Assembly (NCBI RefSeq): GCF_003259435.1
Contig: NZ_QLMA01000007.1
Coordinates: forward strand, 186,001 to 250,000
DNA length: 64,000 nucleotides
Direction of reading: 5' to 3'
Source: Chitinophaga dinghuensis
GTDB lineage: Bacteria; Bacteroidota; Bacteroidia; Chitinophagales; Chitinophagaceae
Shown here: in pieces, positions 43,594 through 52,355 of the stretch
How positions within the stretch are numbered: position 1 is the stretch's first letter
How the letters are laid out: each line of letters opens with the position of its first letter
Program-made: the position numbers and the translations under genes
Notes under the pieces: generated by a model
Seen by the model: only the letters and a program-made list of their open reading frames with translations
Told to the model about the DNA's origin: nothing
Database searches by the model: none

Positions 43594-43791
43594 ATGAAAA
43601 AGAAGAAAATATCGCTGGATAAAAAGCTCACGCTACATAAAGAAGCAATAGCATTATTGACAGTCTCACAACAGCATGGTATTGCTGGTGGTCTTCCTAC
43701 CACAACGATTCAGTCAATGAAGAATTGCATTACCTGGCAGGATACCTGTGAAACAATTCCTGCTGGCGGTGCTAGCTGCGTTCTTTGTTAA
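43594..43791 (+). CDS. Lanthipeptide precursor 3 (65 residues)
   Basis: ATG 43594 (the longer open frame from 43516 is not used). Leader MKKKKISLDKKLTLHK then EAIALLTVSQQHGIAGG. The core repeats the four-Cys pattern (x6, x9, x2) with QDTCETIPAGG and ends Cys-Val-Leu-Cys. It is 32 bases after precursor 2. Confidence 0.92.
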   Translation: MKKKKISLDKKLTLHKEAIALLTVSQQHGIAGGLPTTTIQSMKNCITWQDTCETIPAGGASCVLC

Positions 43792-43818
43792 TTCATTCAT
43801 CTGTTATTCCGTTTTGCT

Positions 43819-44010
43819 ATGAAGAAGAAAAAACTGTCCCTCGAAAAAAAGCTCGCGCTGAATAAAGAAGCCGTTGCTTTTCTGAACGCTTCTCAGAAAG
43901 AAGCCCTCGCCGGTGGTATACCTCCACTGACACTCAAGATTACCTGTATTACTTCTCAGGATACTTGCGAAACAATTCCTCCTAATCAGATGGAGTGCAT
44001 TTACTGCTAA
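43819..44010 (+). CDS. Lanthipeptide precursor 4 (63 residues)
   Basis: Leader MKKKKLSLEKKLALNK then EAVAFLNASQKEALAGG. Core of 30 residues with Cys spacing x6, x9, x2 and the motif QDTCETIPP; the loop Gly is replaced by Asn. Ends Cys-Ile-Tyr-Cys. Confidence 0.92.
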   Translation: MKKKKLSLEKKLALNKEAVAFLNASQKEALAGGIPPLTLKITCITSQDTCETIPPNQMECIYC

Positions 44011-44036
44011 TCCTCCTGGTATTATTTATTATTCAT

Positions 44037-44090
44037 CGGACAGCGCGTCATAACTGTAAGCACATCGCAGTTACAGGATTTCTATGTCCA
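44037..44090 (+). promoter_or_regulatory. Conserved nested hairpin between precursors 4 and 5
   Basis: CGGACA (44037-44042) pairs GGACA with TGTCC in TGTCCA (44085-44090); inside, TAACTG (44051-44056) pairs with CAGTTA (44068-44073). Two similar elements follow between later precursors, with different inner bases but preserved pairing. Confidence 0.55.
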
Positions 44091-44105
44091 TAATGCAGCT
44101 TAATC

Positions 44106-44300
44106 ATGAAAAAGAAGAAAGTCTCCCTGGAGAAAAAACTCACGCTTAAGAAAGAAGCAGTTGCATCGTTGAATGCAATGCAGCAGAGTGCCATCGCTGG
44201 TGGCGCCGCTTTTTACACCAAGCAATTTACCTGTACTGTTACGTACCAGGATACCTGCCAGACCATCCCTCCGGGAGAGTTTGATTGCGTTATTTGCTAA
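44106..44300 (+). CDS. Lanthipeptide precursor 5 (64 residues)
   Basis: Leader MKKKKVSLEKKLTLKK then EAVASLNAMQQSAIAGG. Core of 31 residues with Cys spacing x7, x9, x2 and QDTCQTIPPGE. Ends Cys-Val-Ile-Cys. Confidence 0.92.
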   Translation: MKKKKVSLEKKLTLKKEAVASLNAMQQSAIAGGAAFYTKQFTCTVTYQDTCQTIPPGEFDCVIC

Positions 44301-44325
44301 TCAGGTAATTCCTAGTTTTCTTCAC

Positions 44326-44376
44326 CGGACATATAACCCGCGCTGCGCTTCGCAGTTGGCAGAAGGTGGATGTCCA
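44326..44376 (+). promoter_or_regulatory. Conserved nested hairpin between precursors 5 and 6
   Basis: CGGACA (44326-44331) and TGTCCA (44371-44376) form the outer stem; CTGCG (44343-44347) and CGCAG (44351-44355) form the inner stem with a 3-base loop. Confidence 0.55.
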
Positions 44377-44391
44377 TAATACAATCCAGTT

Positions 44392-44583
44392 ATGAAAAAG
44401 AAAAAAATCTCCCTGGAGAAAAAATTAACCTTGAAAAAGGAAGCAGTAGCATCACTGAATGCAACACAACAACAGAGCATTGCAGGTGGCGCTATTTTCA
44501 CAAGACTGTTAACTTGTGACGTTACACGCGAAGCTAGCTGCGAAACGATTCCTCCGGGAGAGTATAATTGCATTGTATGCTAA
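44392..44583 (+). CDS. Lanthipeptide precursor 6 (63 residues)
   Basis: Leader MKKKKISLEKKLTLKK then EAVASLNATQQQSIAGG, near-identical to precursor 5. Core of 30 residues with Cys spacing x7, x9, x2; the conserved DTC is here ASC, so Ser replaces Thr. Ends Cys-Ile-Val-Cys. Confidence 0.92.
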   Translation: MKKKKISLEKKLTLKKEAVASLNATQQQSIAGGAIFTRLLTCDVTREASCETIPPGEYNCIVC

Positions 44584-44608
44584 TTGGATGACCCTTTTTT
44601 TTCCTCAT

Positions 44609-44661
44609 CGGACAAAGCGCCAATACTGTGTGCGTTACAGTTAGTAGAATTGCAATGTCCA
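44609..44661 (+). promoter_or_regulatory. Conserved nested hairpin between precursors 6 and 7
   Basis: CGGACA (44609-44614) and TGTCCA (44656-44661) form the outer stem; ACTGT (44625-44629) and ACAGT (44637-44641) form the inner stem. Confidence 0.55.
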
Positions 44662-44676
44662 TAACCCGCATTCAGC

Positions 44677-44856
44677 ATGAAAAAGAAAACAGTAAATCTG
44701 AGCAAAAAGCTGCTGTTGAAAAAAGAGGCAGTTGTGGTACTAAACCCGCTGCAGCAGGGTAAGCTGGCTGGCGGTATGCCAGTTACTACGTGGAGCGTAT
44801 GCTGCGTAGAAACATTTGAAGTTACCTGCCCAGGTAATACCAACACTAAATGCTAA
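44677..44856 (+). CDS. Lanthipeptide precursor 7 (59 residues)
   Basis: ATG 44677 to TAA 44856. The leader is a second type, MKKKTVNLSKKLLLKK then EAVVVLNPLQQGKLAGG. The 26-residue core has adjacent Cys-Cys, then Cys spacing x7, and ends in Cys with many Asn/Thr. It lacks the TIPPG motif of precursors 2-6. Confidence 0.87.
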   Translation: MKKKTVNLSKKLLLKKEAVVVLNPLQQGKLAGGMPVTTWSVCCVETFEVTCPGNTNTKC

Positions 44857-44886
44857 GTGAATATAGCATCGCCAAATCTGAACTTC

Positions 44887-44905
44887 CTGCCATTCACCAT
44901 GGCAG
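44887..44905 (+). promoter_or_regulatory. Short hairpin before precursor 8
   Basis: CTGCCAT (44887-44893) and ATGGCAG (44899-44905) form a 7-bp stem with a 5-base loop, 31 bases before the start codon. It is unlike the three elements between earlier precursors. Confidence 0.4.
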
Positions 44906-44935
44906 ACATTTCTAACACCTGTAAATTTAAAAGCT

Positions 44936-45127
44936 ATGAAAAAGAAAAAAATTGAACTCAGCAAGAAATTGCTGCTGAGCAAAGAAACTATCGCTCAGTT
45001 GAATGCTGACCAACAGCATCAACTGGTAGGCGGTCTGGCTACTGCACTCTGCCAGGATACTTATCAAATCTCTTCCTGCAGAGCATCTAGCCCAGCTCCA
45101 GGCCGTCCTTGCTGCCAAATCCCTTGA
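44936..45127 (+). CDS. Lanthipeptide precursor 8 (63 residues)
   Basis: Leader MKKKKIELSKKLLLSK then ETIAQLNADQQHQLVGG, of the same second type as precursor 7. Core of 30 residues has four Cys (spacing x8, x10, then a Cys-Cys pair), is rich in Ser and Ala, and ends Gln-Ile-Pro rather than Cys. It is the last precursor before the enzyme genes. Confidence 0.88.
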   Translation: MKKKKIELSKKLLLSKETIAQLNADQQHQLVGGLATALCQDTYQISSCRASSPAPGRPCCQIP

Positions 45128-45147
45128 TAGCATCGATACCTGTCATT

Positions 45148-45208
45148 TGCGGGCAGTGATAGGGCTGCCCGCACTATTCCAATAGGGAAAGCCCTGCTTT
45201 CCCTATTG
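45148..45208 (+). promoter_or_regulatory. Double hairpin between precursor array and enzyme genes
   Basis: Hairpin 1 has a 9-bp stem (45148-45156 with 45165-45173). Hairpin 2 has a perfect 12-bp stem (45180-45191 with 45197-45208) and a 5-base loop. There is no T run, so complete termination is unlikely. They may reduce read-through or protect the precursor mRNA's 3' end, keeping peptides in excess over enzymes (inference). Confidence 0.6.
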
Positions 45209-45230
45209 TTCCACTTTCAGCCGCCAACAT

Positions 45231-46442
45231 ATGAATATGATCGATACACATCTGCGAAATATCTACGAAGACCTGATACAGGTCCTGGAAAAAGAAGATT
45301 TCAACGCTGCACATGCCAACAGTCTTTTTAAAGGCCCATGGGGCGCCTTACTGTTCCTGTTTTACTATGAACAGTTCGAAGCGCCGGAAAAAGATAATGC
45401 GGTGGCCTTGCTGGAGAAAATCTACCAAAGCTATTCCCCCGCAGAAGATCCCAATTTCGCCTTCTGTAATGGTCATACCGGCCCATTCTGGCTACTGGAC
45501 CATCTGAACAGACACGAGTTCGTAGATATGGATATCGATTATCTTATCGATGACTTTATCTCTGAAACCATTCAACAAAGCAAAAATCACCTCGATTATA
45601 AAAGCTATGACTACCTGCATGGCAGCCTAGGTATCTGCAATTTCCTGGTAGCATGGGCCAACAGATTAGAAGTGCAGGAACACCTGGAATACCTGGTCAA
45701 CTCACTATGGGATGCAGGACGTGAAACACCGAAAGGAAGGAGTCTGCCTATTTTCTTTACCTATGATAGAGTAGAAGCAGAATATACCGATGCCTTCAGC
45801 CTCGCCCATGGCAGCTGTGCAGCGATGATTGTAGTCGCTAAAGTCTACCAGGCTGGTATTGCAAAAGAAAAATGCGAGCAACTGGCAAAAGCTACCATCG
45901 GTTTTATGCTGCAAAACAAACTACCGGTAACAGCCACCTCGCTGACTGGCATGTACCCGGCAATTCTGGATGGGAAATACTCCAGTGCCAATAGTCGCCT
46001 CGCCTGGTGCTACGGAGATCTGAACGTAGCCTGGACACTCTGGTTCTGCGGAAAAACATTTAACCAGGAAGCCTGGAAAGAAGAAGCATTGAATATCATG
46101 CGGTACAGCGCCCGCCGGGATACTAATGAAACGGCTGGAGTGGTCGACAACTGCCTATGCCACGGTACCAGCGGTATTGCGGCTTTTTATCGCAAATTCT
46201 GGTTTGAAACAAAAGAACAACTATTCCTGGATACTGCTAATCACTGGTACAGCAAGGCAGTAGCAGCTATCTCTTTCGATGAGCAAAAAGCGCAGCATGG
46301 TATCAGAGTATGGCAGGGAAAAGACAAGGAGTGGGACTATAGCTGGGATCTGCTGGATGGCGGCGCTGGCGTAGGATTGGCCGTACTCTCTCTTAAACAC
46401 GATACTCCCTTGCATTGGGATGAATGTTTTTTGTTGTCCTGA
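45231..46442 (+). CDS. LanC-like lanthionine cyclase
   Basis: The 403-residue protein has the LanC alpha-barrel motifs: YLHGSLGICNFL, SLAHGSCAAM, LAWCYGDLNVAW and NCLCHGTSGIA. Zinc ligands match Cys260, Cys310 and His311, which activate the precursor Cys thiol. LanC adds Cys to dehydrated Ser/Thr, forming the thioether rings. It starts at 45231 with ATG (a second Met at residue 3). It is the first enzyme gene after the double hairpin, 27 bases before the dehydratase. Confidence 0.92.
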   Translation: MNMIDTHLRNIYEDLIQVLEKEDFNAAHANSLFKGPWGALLFLFYYEQFEAPEKDNAVALLEKIYQSYSPAEDPNFAFCNGHTGPFWLLDHLNRHEFVDMDIDYLIDDFISETIQQSKNHLDYKSYDYLHGSLGICNFLVAWANRLEVQEHLEYLVNSLWDAGRETPKGRSLPIFFTYDRVEAEYTDAFSLAHGSCAAMIVVAKVYQAGIAKEKCEQLAKATIGFMLQNKLPVTATSLTGMYPAILDGKYSSANSRLAWCYGDLNVAWTLWFCGKTFNQEAWKEEALNIMRYSARRDTNETAGVVDNCLCHGTSGIAAFYRKFWFETKEQLFLDTANHWYSKAVAAISFDEQKAQHGIRVWQGKDKEWDYSWDLLDGGAGVGLAVLSLKHDTPLHWDECFLLS

Positions 46443-46469
46443 TTTTCATTCATAAACATTTTTAAAGGA

Positions 46470-49400
46470 ATGGCTATGGCATTGACGCATACCGGATTAT
46501 TTCTTTTAAGAAGTCCACTCTATCCTCTGAATTCCTATACTGCAGTCCTGGAGAAAACACTACCAGAACTGGCAGCAGCTTATCCCGAATTTTTATATGC
46601 GCTCCACATTGCTTCCGGAGAACTCCTGAAAGAACTGGATCGCTACCTCGCAGAACCTACTGCATTCCAGGAAAAAAAACTGGAAAAGCTGCGTAAAGCC
46701 ATGTACAAATACTGGGTGAGAGCCTGCACCCGCAGCACGCCCTATGGCCTCTTCGCCGGCTGTACTACCGGATCGGTTACAGACCAGACCTCCTGGACCT
46801 TAGACGAGGAAGGTAGTCGCCAGCATGTGCGACTGGATATGGACTATTTCACCAAGATTACCCACTATATCCAGGAGTTGCCTTCGGTAAAGCAACAACT
46901 ACGCTATTTCCCGAACAACAGTATCTATAAAAGCGGTAAAAAATACCGCTATGCGGAATATTCTATCGCACATAACCGCCGTAAGTATCTGCTCACCGCT
47001 GTCACCGAATCCGCATTCCTTGAGCAGATTCTGGAACAATCCACTTCCGGCAGTACGATTGAGCAACTGGTAACGCTGATCCGCTCCATTGATGATACGA
47101 TTGACCCTAATGATGCCCGGGAATTTGTGGGGGAATTAATCCAATCCCAGATCCTGATCGCTGAAACTGAGCCGAGAATTACAGAAACGGATAATCTCCG
47201 TAAACTGACCGAGCGCCTTTTATCCATTGACGACCTCCATACTTTAAGAGAAACCTTAATGCTGCTGCGTAACCTCTTTCAGCAGCAAGACTTTAACAGG
47301 AACCGCCTGAGAGAAATTGAAGATACCTGTGCCGCTAGCTTTCCATTGGAAATGCCGAAAGATCTGTTGCAGGTAGACCTTTTCAGAGCGGGTACCTGTA
47401 CGATCAGTGAACAATTAATGAATCATATACTGACACAGGTCCAGGAACTGAGTGCCCTTTGTATGGGATATGGGAAAAGCCCAACTTCAGACCTGAGCGG
47501 TTTCATAGACCGCTTCCGGGAAAGATACGATGCTGCCGAAGTGCCGTTGAACCTGGTACTCGACAGTGAAACAGGCATCGGCTATGGCGCTGCTACCGGC
47601 AACGTACATACGCCGTTCGTGGAAGATATAGATACCGCAGGCGGAGGCGCTGCGCAGACAACCGTTATCTGGTCTGCCATGCAACAACTCTGCCTGGAGA
47701 AATACGAACAGTTCCTCCGTACCGGGGGAAGCGTGGAAATAACTGCCGCTGATCTGAAAAGTACGGGCGATCCTTCTCAACTCATTATGGCAGCCAGCTG
47801 CTATATGTTTGGCGCGCTGTATGCAGCATCAGGAGAAGCCGCAGATAAGGGCGATTATCGATTTGCCTTGCAGTCGGTCGGTGGCCCCTCTGCTGCAAAC
47901 CTCATCGGACGCTTCTGTAGCGGAGATTCGGAACTGAGCGAAAAATTGAAAACAATCCTGGAAGAGGAGGCCGCTACCATCCCCGATGCGATTTTCGCAG
48001 AAGTGATCCATTTCCCGGAAGCAAGAGCCGCCAATGTGCTGATACGCCCCGTTTTGAGAGCCTACGAAATTCCTTATATCGGTATTTCCGGCGTTCCGGA
48101 TTCACACCAGATTCCAGTTTCAGATCTGATGGTAAGCATCAGAAATAATGAAGTTATTCTCCGTAGCAAACGACTGAATAAACGCGTTATACCGCGACTC
48201 AGTTCTGCCCACAACTATAGCAATAACAGTCTTCCTATATATAAATTCCTCTGCGATCTGCAACACCAGTCGCAGATATCCCACCTGTCCTGGGAATGGG
48301 GGATACTGGCAAATCGCCCGCATCTGCCACGCGTGACCTACAAACAACTGATTGTTTGTCGCGAAGCCTGGATGATACTAAAAAAAGATGTAGAACAGGT
48401 ACAGGACACCCCAGTGGAAAGAGCAGCTTTTATCCGTGCTTATATGCAGCAACATCAGTTGCCCGAACAGGTACTCCTGGTGGAGGCAGACAATGAACTG
48501 TTGCTGGATCTGCGTCAGCCAATGGTGGTAGATATGTTGATAGATCATATCAAAAAAGCCGGACATGCGCGACTGAAAGAATTTATTCATGAAGGCAATA
48601 CAGGAATGTTGAAGGATACTAACGGCCATGTATATACGCATGAGATGTTAGTCCCGGTAACATTTACGCCGTCCAAAGTATCGCCGGCAGCCATTGTACA
48701 AACACCCGCGGAAGTACCCTTGGAACGGAATTTTGCGCCGGGAGGAGAATGGCTGTACCTGAAAATTTATTGTGGTAACCGTATTGCAGAGGAACTGCTT
48801 TCCGGTTACTTCGCAGAAACGATCCCTCAATGGCAGGAGGATGGCCTGTTTGAGCAAACCTTCTTCCTGCGCTTTGCAGATCCGCAGCCGCATATACGTA
48901 TACGCTTTCTCAACAGAAAGCAACCGGCGGCCAATGATTTTCTGTTGCACGAGATAGAACAGGCTTTACAGCCATTTATTACAGCCGGACAAGTGCAGAA
49001 AATAGTATGCGATACCTATATCCGGGAAATAGAGCGATATGGAGACACGATCCTGGCCAGTGAAGACATGTTCTTCCAGGACAGTTTGGCTGTACTGGGA
49101 ATCATCGGTATGCTGGAAGGTGCAGAAGGGGAGGCCTATCGCTGGAAACTGGGCCTGAGAGGAATGGATATGCTATTGAATGATTTTGGATTTGACCTCG
49201 CCAATAAACGAAAATTACTGGCCGTCATGCGTGCTGGATTTATCGACGAGTTTGGTGGCGCTAGTCTGCTGAATAAACCTTTAAATGATAAGTATCGCAA
49301 ACATCAGCAGGAAATCATGTCATTCATGAACCCGGATGATGATGAACAAAATGATATTGCAGAAGCGATAGCCTGCTATACTACCCGTAGCATCGGGAAT

Positions 49401-49592
49401 TTAAGCGCTGTCGCACAGATACGTGCCCGCTGGAACGGAACAGAAAAATATGGCAGCATCATAGCCAGTCATATCCATATGTTCATCAACCGGCTGTTTG
49501 TAGGAAAGCAACGTAAACATGAACTGATCCTGTATCATTTCCTGGAAAAATATTATATCTCTCAACTGGCGATGGAGGCGGCCGCGAAATAA
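46470..49592 (+). CDS. Full-length LanB lanthipeptide dehydratase
   Basis: A 1040-residue class I dehydratase. The N-terminal glutamylation part (about 40-650) has the typical RSTPYGLFAGCTTG; the C-terminal SpaB_C elimination part (about 755-1030) has WLYLKIYCGNRIAEELL and PQPHIRIRFLN. LanB uses Glu-tRNA to activate Ser/Thr of the precursor core and then eliminates glutamate. It is one protein here; the pinensin locus uses a split dehydratase, so this locus differs. Its stop codon overlaps the exporter start (TAATG), so the two are coupled. Confidence 0.93.
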   Translation: MAMALTHTGLFLLRSPLYPLNSYTAVLEKTLPELAAAYPEFLYALHIASGELLKELDRYLAEPTAFQEKKLEKLRKAMYKYWVRACTRSTPYGLFAGCTTGSVTDQTSWTLDEEGSRQHVRLDMDYFTKITHYIQELPSVKQQLRYFPNNSIYKSGKKYRYAEYSIAHNRRKYLLTAVTESAFLEQILEQSTSGSTIEQLVTLIRSIDDTIDPNDAREFVGELIQSQILIAETEPRITETDNLRKLTERLLSIDDLHTLRETLMLLRNLFQQQDFNRNRLREIEDTCAASFPLEMPKDLLQVDLFRAGTCTISEQLMNHILTQVQELSALCMGYGKSPTSDLSGFIDRFRERYDAAEVPLNLVLDSETGIGYGAATGNVHTPFVEDIDTAGGGAAQTTVIWSAMQQLCLEKYEQFLRTGGSVEITAADLKSTGDPSQLIMAASCYMFGALYAASGEAADKGDYRFALQSVGGPSAANLIGRFCSGDSELSEKLKTILEEEAATIPDAIFAEVIHFPEARAANVLIRPVLRAYEIPYIGISGVPDSHQIPVSDLMVSIRNNEVILRSKRLNKRVIPRLSSAHNYSNNSLPIYKFLCDLQHQSQISHLSWEWGILANRPHLPRVTYKQLIVCREAWMILKKDVEQVQDTPVERAAFIRAYMQQHQLPEQVLLVEADNELLLDLRQPMVVDMLIDHIKKAGHARLKEFIHEGNTGMLKDTNGHVYTHEMLVPVTFTPSKVSPAAIVQTPAEVPLERNFAPGGEWLYLKIYCGNRIAEELLSGYFAETIPQWQEDGLFEQTFFLRFADPQPHIRIRFLNRKQPAANDFLLHEIEQALQPFITAGQVQKIVCDTYIREIERYGDTILASEDMFFQDSLAVLGIIGMLEGAEGEAYRWKLGLRGMDMLLNDFGFDLANKRKLLAVMRAGFIDEFGGASLLNKPLNDKYRKHQQEIMSFMNPDDDEQNDIAEAIACYTTRSIGNLSAVAQIRARWNGTEKYGSIIASHIHMFINRLFVGKQRKHELILYHFLEKYYISQLAMEAAAK

Positions 49593-51787
49593 TGGGATTC
49601 TCATTTTATAAGCAATTGGACGCCATGGATTGTGGACCTACCTGCCTGCGCATGGTAGCCAAACATTATGGACGGAGTTATGACCTGGAATACCTGCGCC
49701 AACAATCCAACATTACCAGAGAAGGAGTAAGTTTGCTGGGTATCAGCGAGGCGGCAGAGAAAATAGGTTTTCATACCAATGCGGTGCGTATCAGTTTCGA
49801 ACAACTGGATGAACAGGTAGATCTGCCTTGTATCCTGCATTGGAACCAGGAGCACTTTGTCGTATTACCACCGCAAAACTATGACCGCCATGCAAAGAAC
49901 AAACAGATCCTGATTGCGGACCCAGGTCATGGAATGGTTAAAGTAGATAAGGAAACCTTCCTGAAATGCTGGCAGGGAAAGAGCAATACAGGGGTTGTAC
50001 TGATGCTGGAACCTACTGATGCATTTTATTCTAAAGAAGGACGGCAAAAGATGAAAACGGGATTCCGCTTTCTGGCAAATTATCTGCGCCCTTACAAGAA
50101 ATATATTTTCCAGTTATTTCTAAGTATTCTGGTGGCCAGCGTACTCTCGCTCACGTTGCCTTTCCTGACGCAAAGCCTGGTGGACTACGGTATCAACAGA
50201 CAGGATACCAGTTTCGTATATCTGGTACTGTTATCCCAGTTACTGTTGTTCGCCGGATCTACGGCCATAGAAATGATTCGCAGCTGGATCTTGCTGCATA
50301 TGAATTCCCGCGTCAATATCAATATTATCTCTGATTTCCTGATAAAACTGATGAAGCTCCCGATTCGTTATTTTGATTCCAAAATGATCGGGGATATTCA
50401 TCAGCGTATTGGCGATCATACACGTATTCAAAGTTTCCTGACGGGAACAACATTATCTACCCTGTTCTCTTTTCTGAACCTGATTGTATTTACTATCGTA
50501 CTGGCGGTCTACAGTCTGAAAATCCTGCTGGTATTTGTATTGTTCAGCGCGGCCGCCATCGGATGGATTTTCTTTTTCCTCAAACGCAGAAAGGCGCTGG
50601 ATTACAAGAAATTCCAGGGAATGAGTGAAAATGAGAATGTGCTGATTGAAATGATAACAGGCATGCAGGAAATTAAACTGAACAACTGCGAAACCTCCCG
50701 CAGATGGGAATGGGAGCGGGTACAGGCCGGATTGTTTAAACTGAATGTCCAGAATCTGGCATTAGGACAGTATCAGCAAGTAGGATCAGTTTTCTTTCAT
50801 CAGTTAAAAAATATCCTTATTTCTTTCATCACGGCCAGAGAGGTCATGAATGGCCACCTGACCCTGGGGATGATGTTGTCTGTCAGTTATATCATTGGGC
50901 AGATGAATAGTCCGCTGGACCAACTCCTTACTTTCGTACAATCCGCCCAGGATGCTAAAATCAGTCTGGACCGCCTTGGAGAAATCCACAACCGTCAGGA
51001 GGAAGAGCTGGAGGGGCATCGGGTGCTGGCCTCCACAGGCAAGAGTTTTGGCGATATCCGACTGGATGGTGTATCCTTTCAGTACGGCGGACGGCAGTCT
51101 CCCTATATCCTACAGGATATCCATCTGGTCATCCCGGAAGGTAAGGTGACGGCAATTGTAGGCGCCAGTGGAAGTGGTAAAACCACACTGATGAAAATGT
51201 TGCTGCAATTCTATCCACCGGTAGAAGGTATCATCACCGTTGGCGATACCGATATGCAGGAACTATCTCCGAAATGGTGGCGGCATCAATGTGGTAGTGT
51301 GATGCAGGATGGTTTTATTTTCTCCGGAACCATCGCGAAGAATATTTCTATCAGTGATGAACATCCGGATAATGACAAACTGATAGAAGCCGTATCTACC
51401 GCCAATATCCGGGAGTTTATCGAAGATCTGCCGCTGGGCTATCAAACGAAACTAGGCAATACCGGAAATGGTATCAGCGCAGGGCAGAAGCAACGTATTC
51501 AAATTGCCCGGGCCGTATACAAGAATCCTGCTTACCTGTTTTTCGATGAAGCCACCAGCGCACTGGATTCCAGTAATGAACGGATTATCATGGAAAACCT
51601 GGAACGCTTCTTCAAGGGTAGAACAGTGGTAGTGATTGCACATCGGCTTAGTACCGTAAAACATGCCGATCAGATTGTAGTGCTGGAGAAAGGCCGCATT
51701 GTAGAAGTAGGCACACATGCAACGTTGAGCGCAAAAAAAGGGAACTATTTTTCATTGGTTAAAAATCAACTGGAACTGGGAGAATAA
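49592..51787 (+). CDS. Peptidase-containing ABC exporter (C39, LanT-type)
   Basis: The 731-residue protein combines an N-terminal C39 peptidase (Cys14 in MDCGPTCL, His in WNQEHFVVL, Asp in IADPGHGM) with a six-helix membrane domain (about 155-430) and an ATPase with Walker A GASGSGKTT, signature SAGQKQR, and Walker B YLFFDEATSALD. It cleaves leaders after double glycine and exports the core across the inner membrane. All eight precursors end the leader in Gly-Gly, so one exporter could handle them all. No separate LanP protease is present. Confidence 0.95.
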   Translation: MGFSFYKQLDAMDCGPTCLRMVAKHYGRSYDLEYLRQQSNITREGVSLLGISEAAEKIGFHTNAVRISFEQLDEQVDLPCILHWNQEHFVVLPPQNYDRHAKNKQILIADPGHGMVKVDKETFLKCWQGKSNTGVVLMLEPTDAFYSKEGRQKMKTGFRFLANYLRPYKKYIFQLFLSILVASVLSLTLPFLTQSLVDYGINRQDTSFVYLVLLSQLLLFAGSTAIEMIRSWILLHMNSRVNINIISDFLIKLMKLPIRYFDSKMIGDIHQRIGDHTRIQSFLTGTTLSTLFSFLNLIVFTIVLAVYSLKILLVFVLFSAAAIGWIFFFLKRRKALDYKKFQGMSENENVLIEMITGMQEIKLNNCETSRRWEWERVQAGLFKLNVQNLALGQYQQVGSVFFHQLKNILISFITAREVMNGHLTLGMMLSVSYIIGQMNSPLDQLLTFVQSAQDAKISLDRLGEIHNRQEEELEGHRVLASTGKSFGDIRLDGVSFQYGGRQSPYILQDIHLVIPEGKVTAIVGASGSGKTTLMKMLLQFYPPVEGIITVGDTDMQELSPKWWRHQCGSVMQDGFIFSGTIAKNISISDEHPDNDKLIEAVSTANIREFIEDLPLGYQTKLGNTGNGISAGQKQRIQIARAVYKNPAYLFFDEATSALDSSNERIIMENLERFFKGRTVVVIAHRLSTVKHADQIVVLEKGRIVEVGTHATLSAKKGNYFSLVKNQLELGE

Positions 51788-51790
51788 TTT

Positions 51791-52336
51791 ATGGCAGATT
51801 TACAAGAACATATTATCCCTGTGAAAAGTAATGGCATTCACCCTTCCCTGGAAGAGCTGCGTAGTGAACCGGTGCAGGAAATCATGGGTAAAATGCCCTC
51901 CTGGATCGTGCGGCGGGGAATTTTTATGATGACCATCCTGGTAGCAGGATTATTTATAGGCGCCTGGTTTTTTAGTTACCCGGATGTGGTGATCGGGCGG
52001 GCGAGTATCCGTACAGACAACAGCGTGTCGGCAGTTACTGTTACTATTCCCGCCAATGCTGTCTGGAAAATTCATCCCGGACAGCCTGTTCTCATTCGGC
52101 TGGATGCCTACCCCTATGAACAATTCGGGCTGTTGCGGGGGCGTGTAAGTACTGCGGGACAATCTGGCGCCAATAGCGGTTTCCAGGTACATATCCAACT
52201 GGATCAGGGACTGCAAACCACTGCCGGACACACCATTCCAGCAGTAACGCAGTTGGAAGGCAGTGCAGAAATCGAAACAGAAAAATTAAATTTATTGCAA
52301 CGCATCTTTGGAAAAATAATTCCAGGCAGACAATAA
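51791..52336 (+). CDS. Very short HlyD-like membrane fusion protein
   Basis: A 181-residue protein starting 3 bases after the exporter stop. It has a membrane helix (about 42-64) and then a HlyD-type beta-barrel (IHPGQPVLIRLDAYPYEQFG, then LRGRVST). Normal HlyD partners of C39 exporters are about 400 residues and have a long helical hairpin between the two parts; that hairpin is missing and there is no internal frameshift. It may connect the exporter to an outer-membrane channel in a shortened way or hold the exporter in place. Confidence 0.8.
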   Translation: MADLQEHIIPVKSNGIHPSLEELRSEPVQEIMGKMPSWIVRRGIFMMTILVAGLFIGAWFFSYPDVVIGRASIRTDNSVSAVTVTIPANAVWKIHPGQPVLIRLDAYPYEQFGLLRGRVSTAGQSGANSGFQVHIQLDQGLQTTAGHTIPAVTQLEGSAEIETEKLNLLQRIFGKIIPGRQ

Positions 52337-52355
52337 TCTGATTCTCATCCTATTA

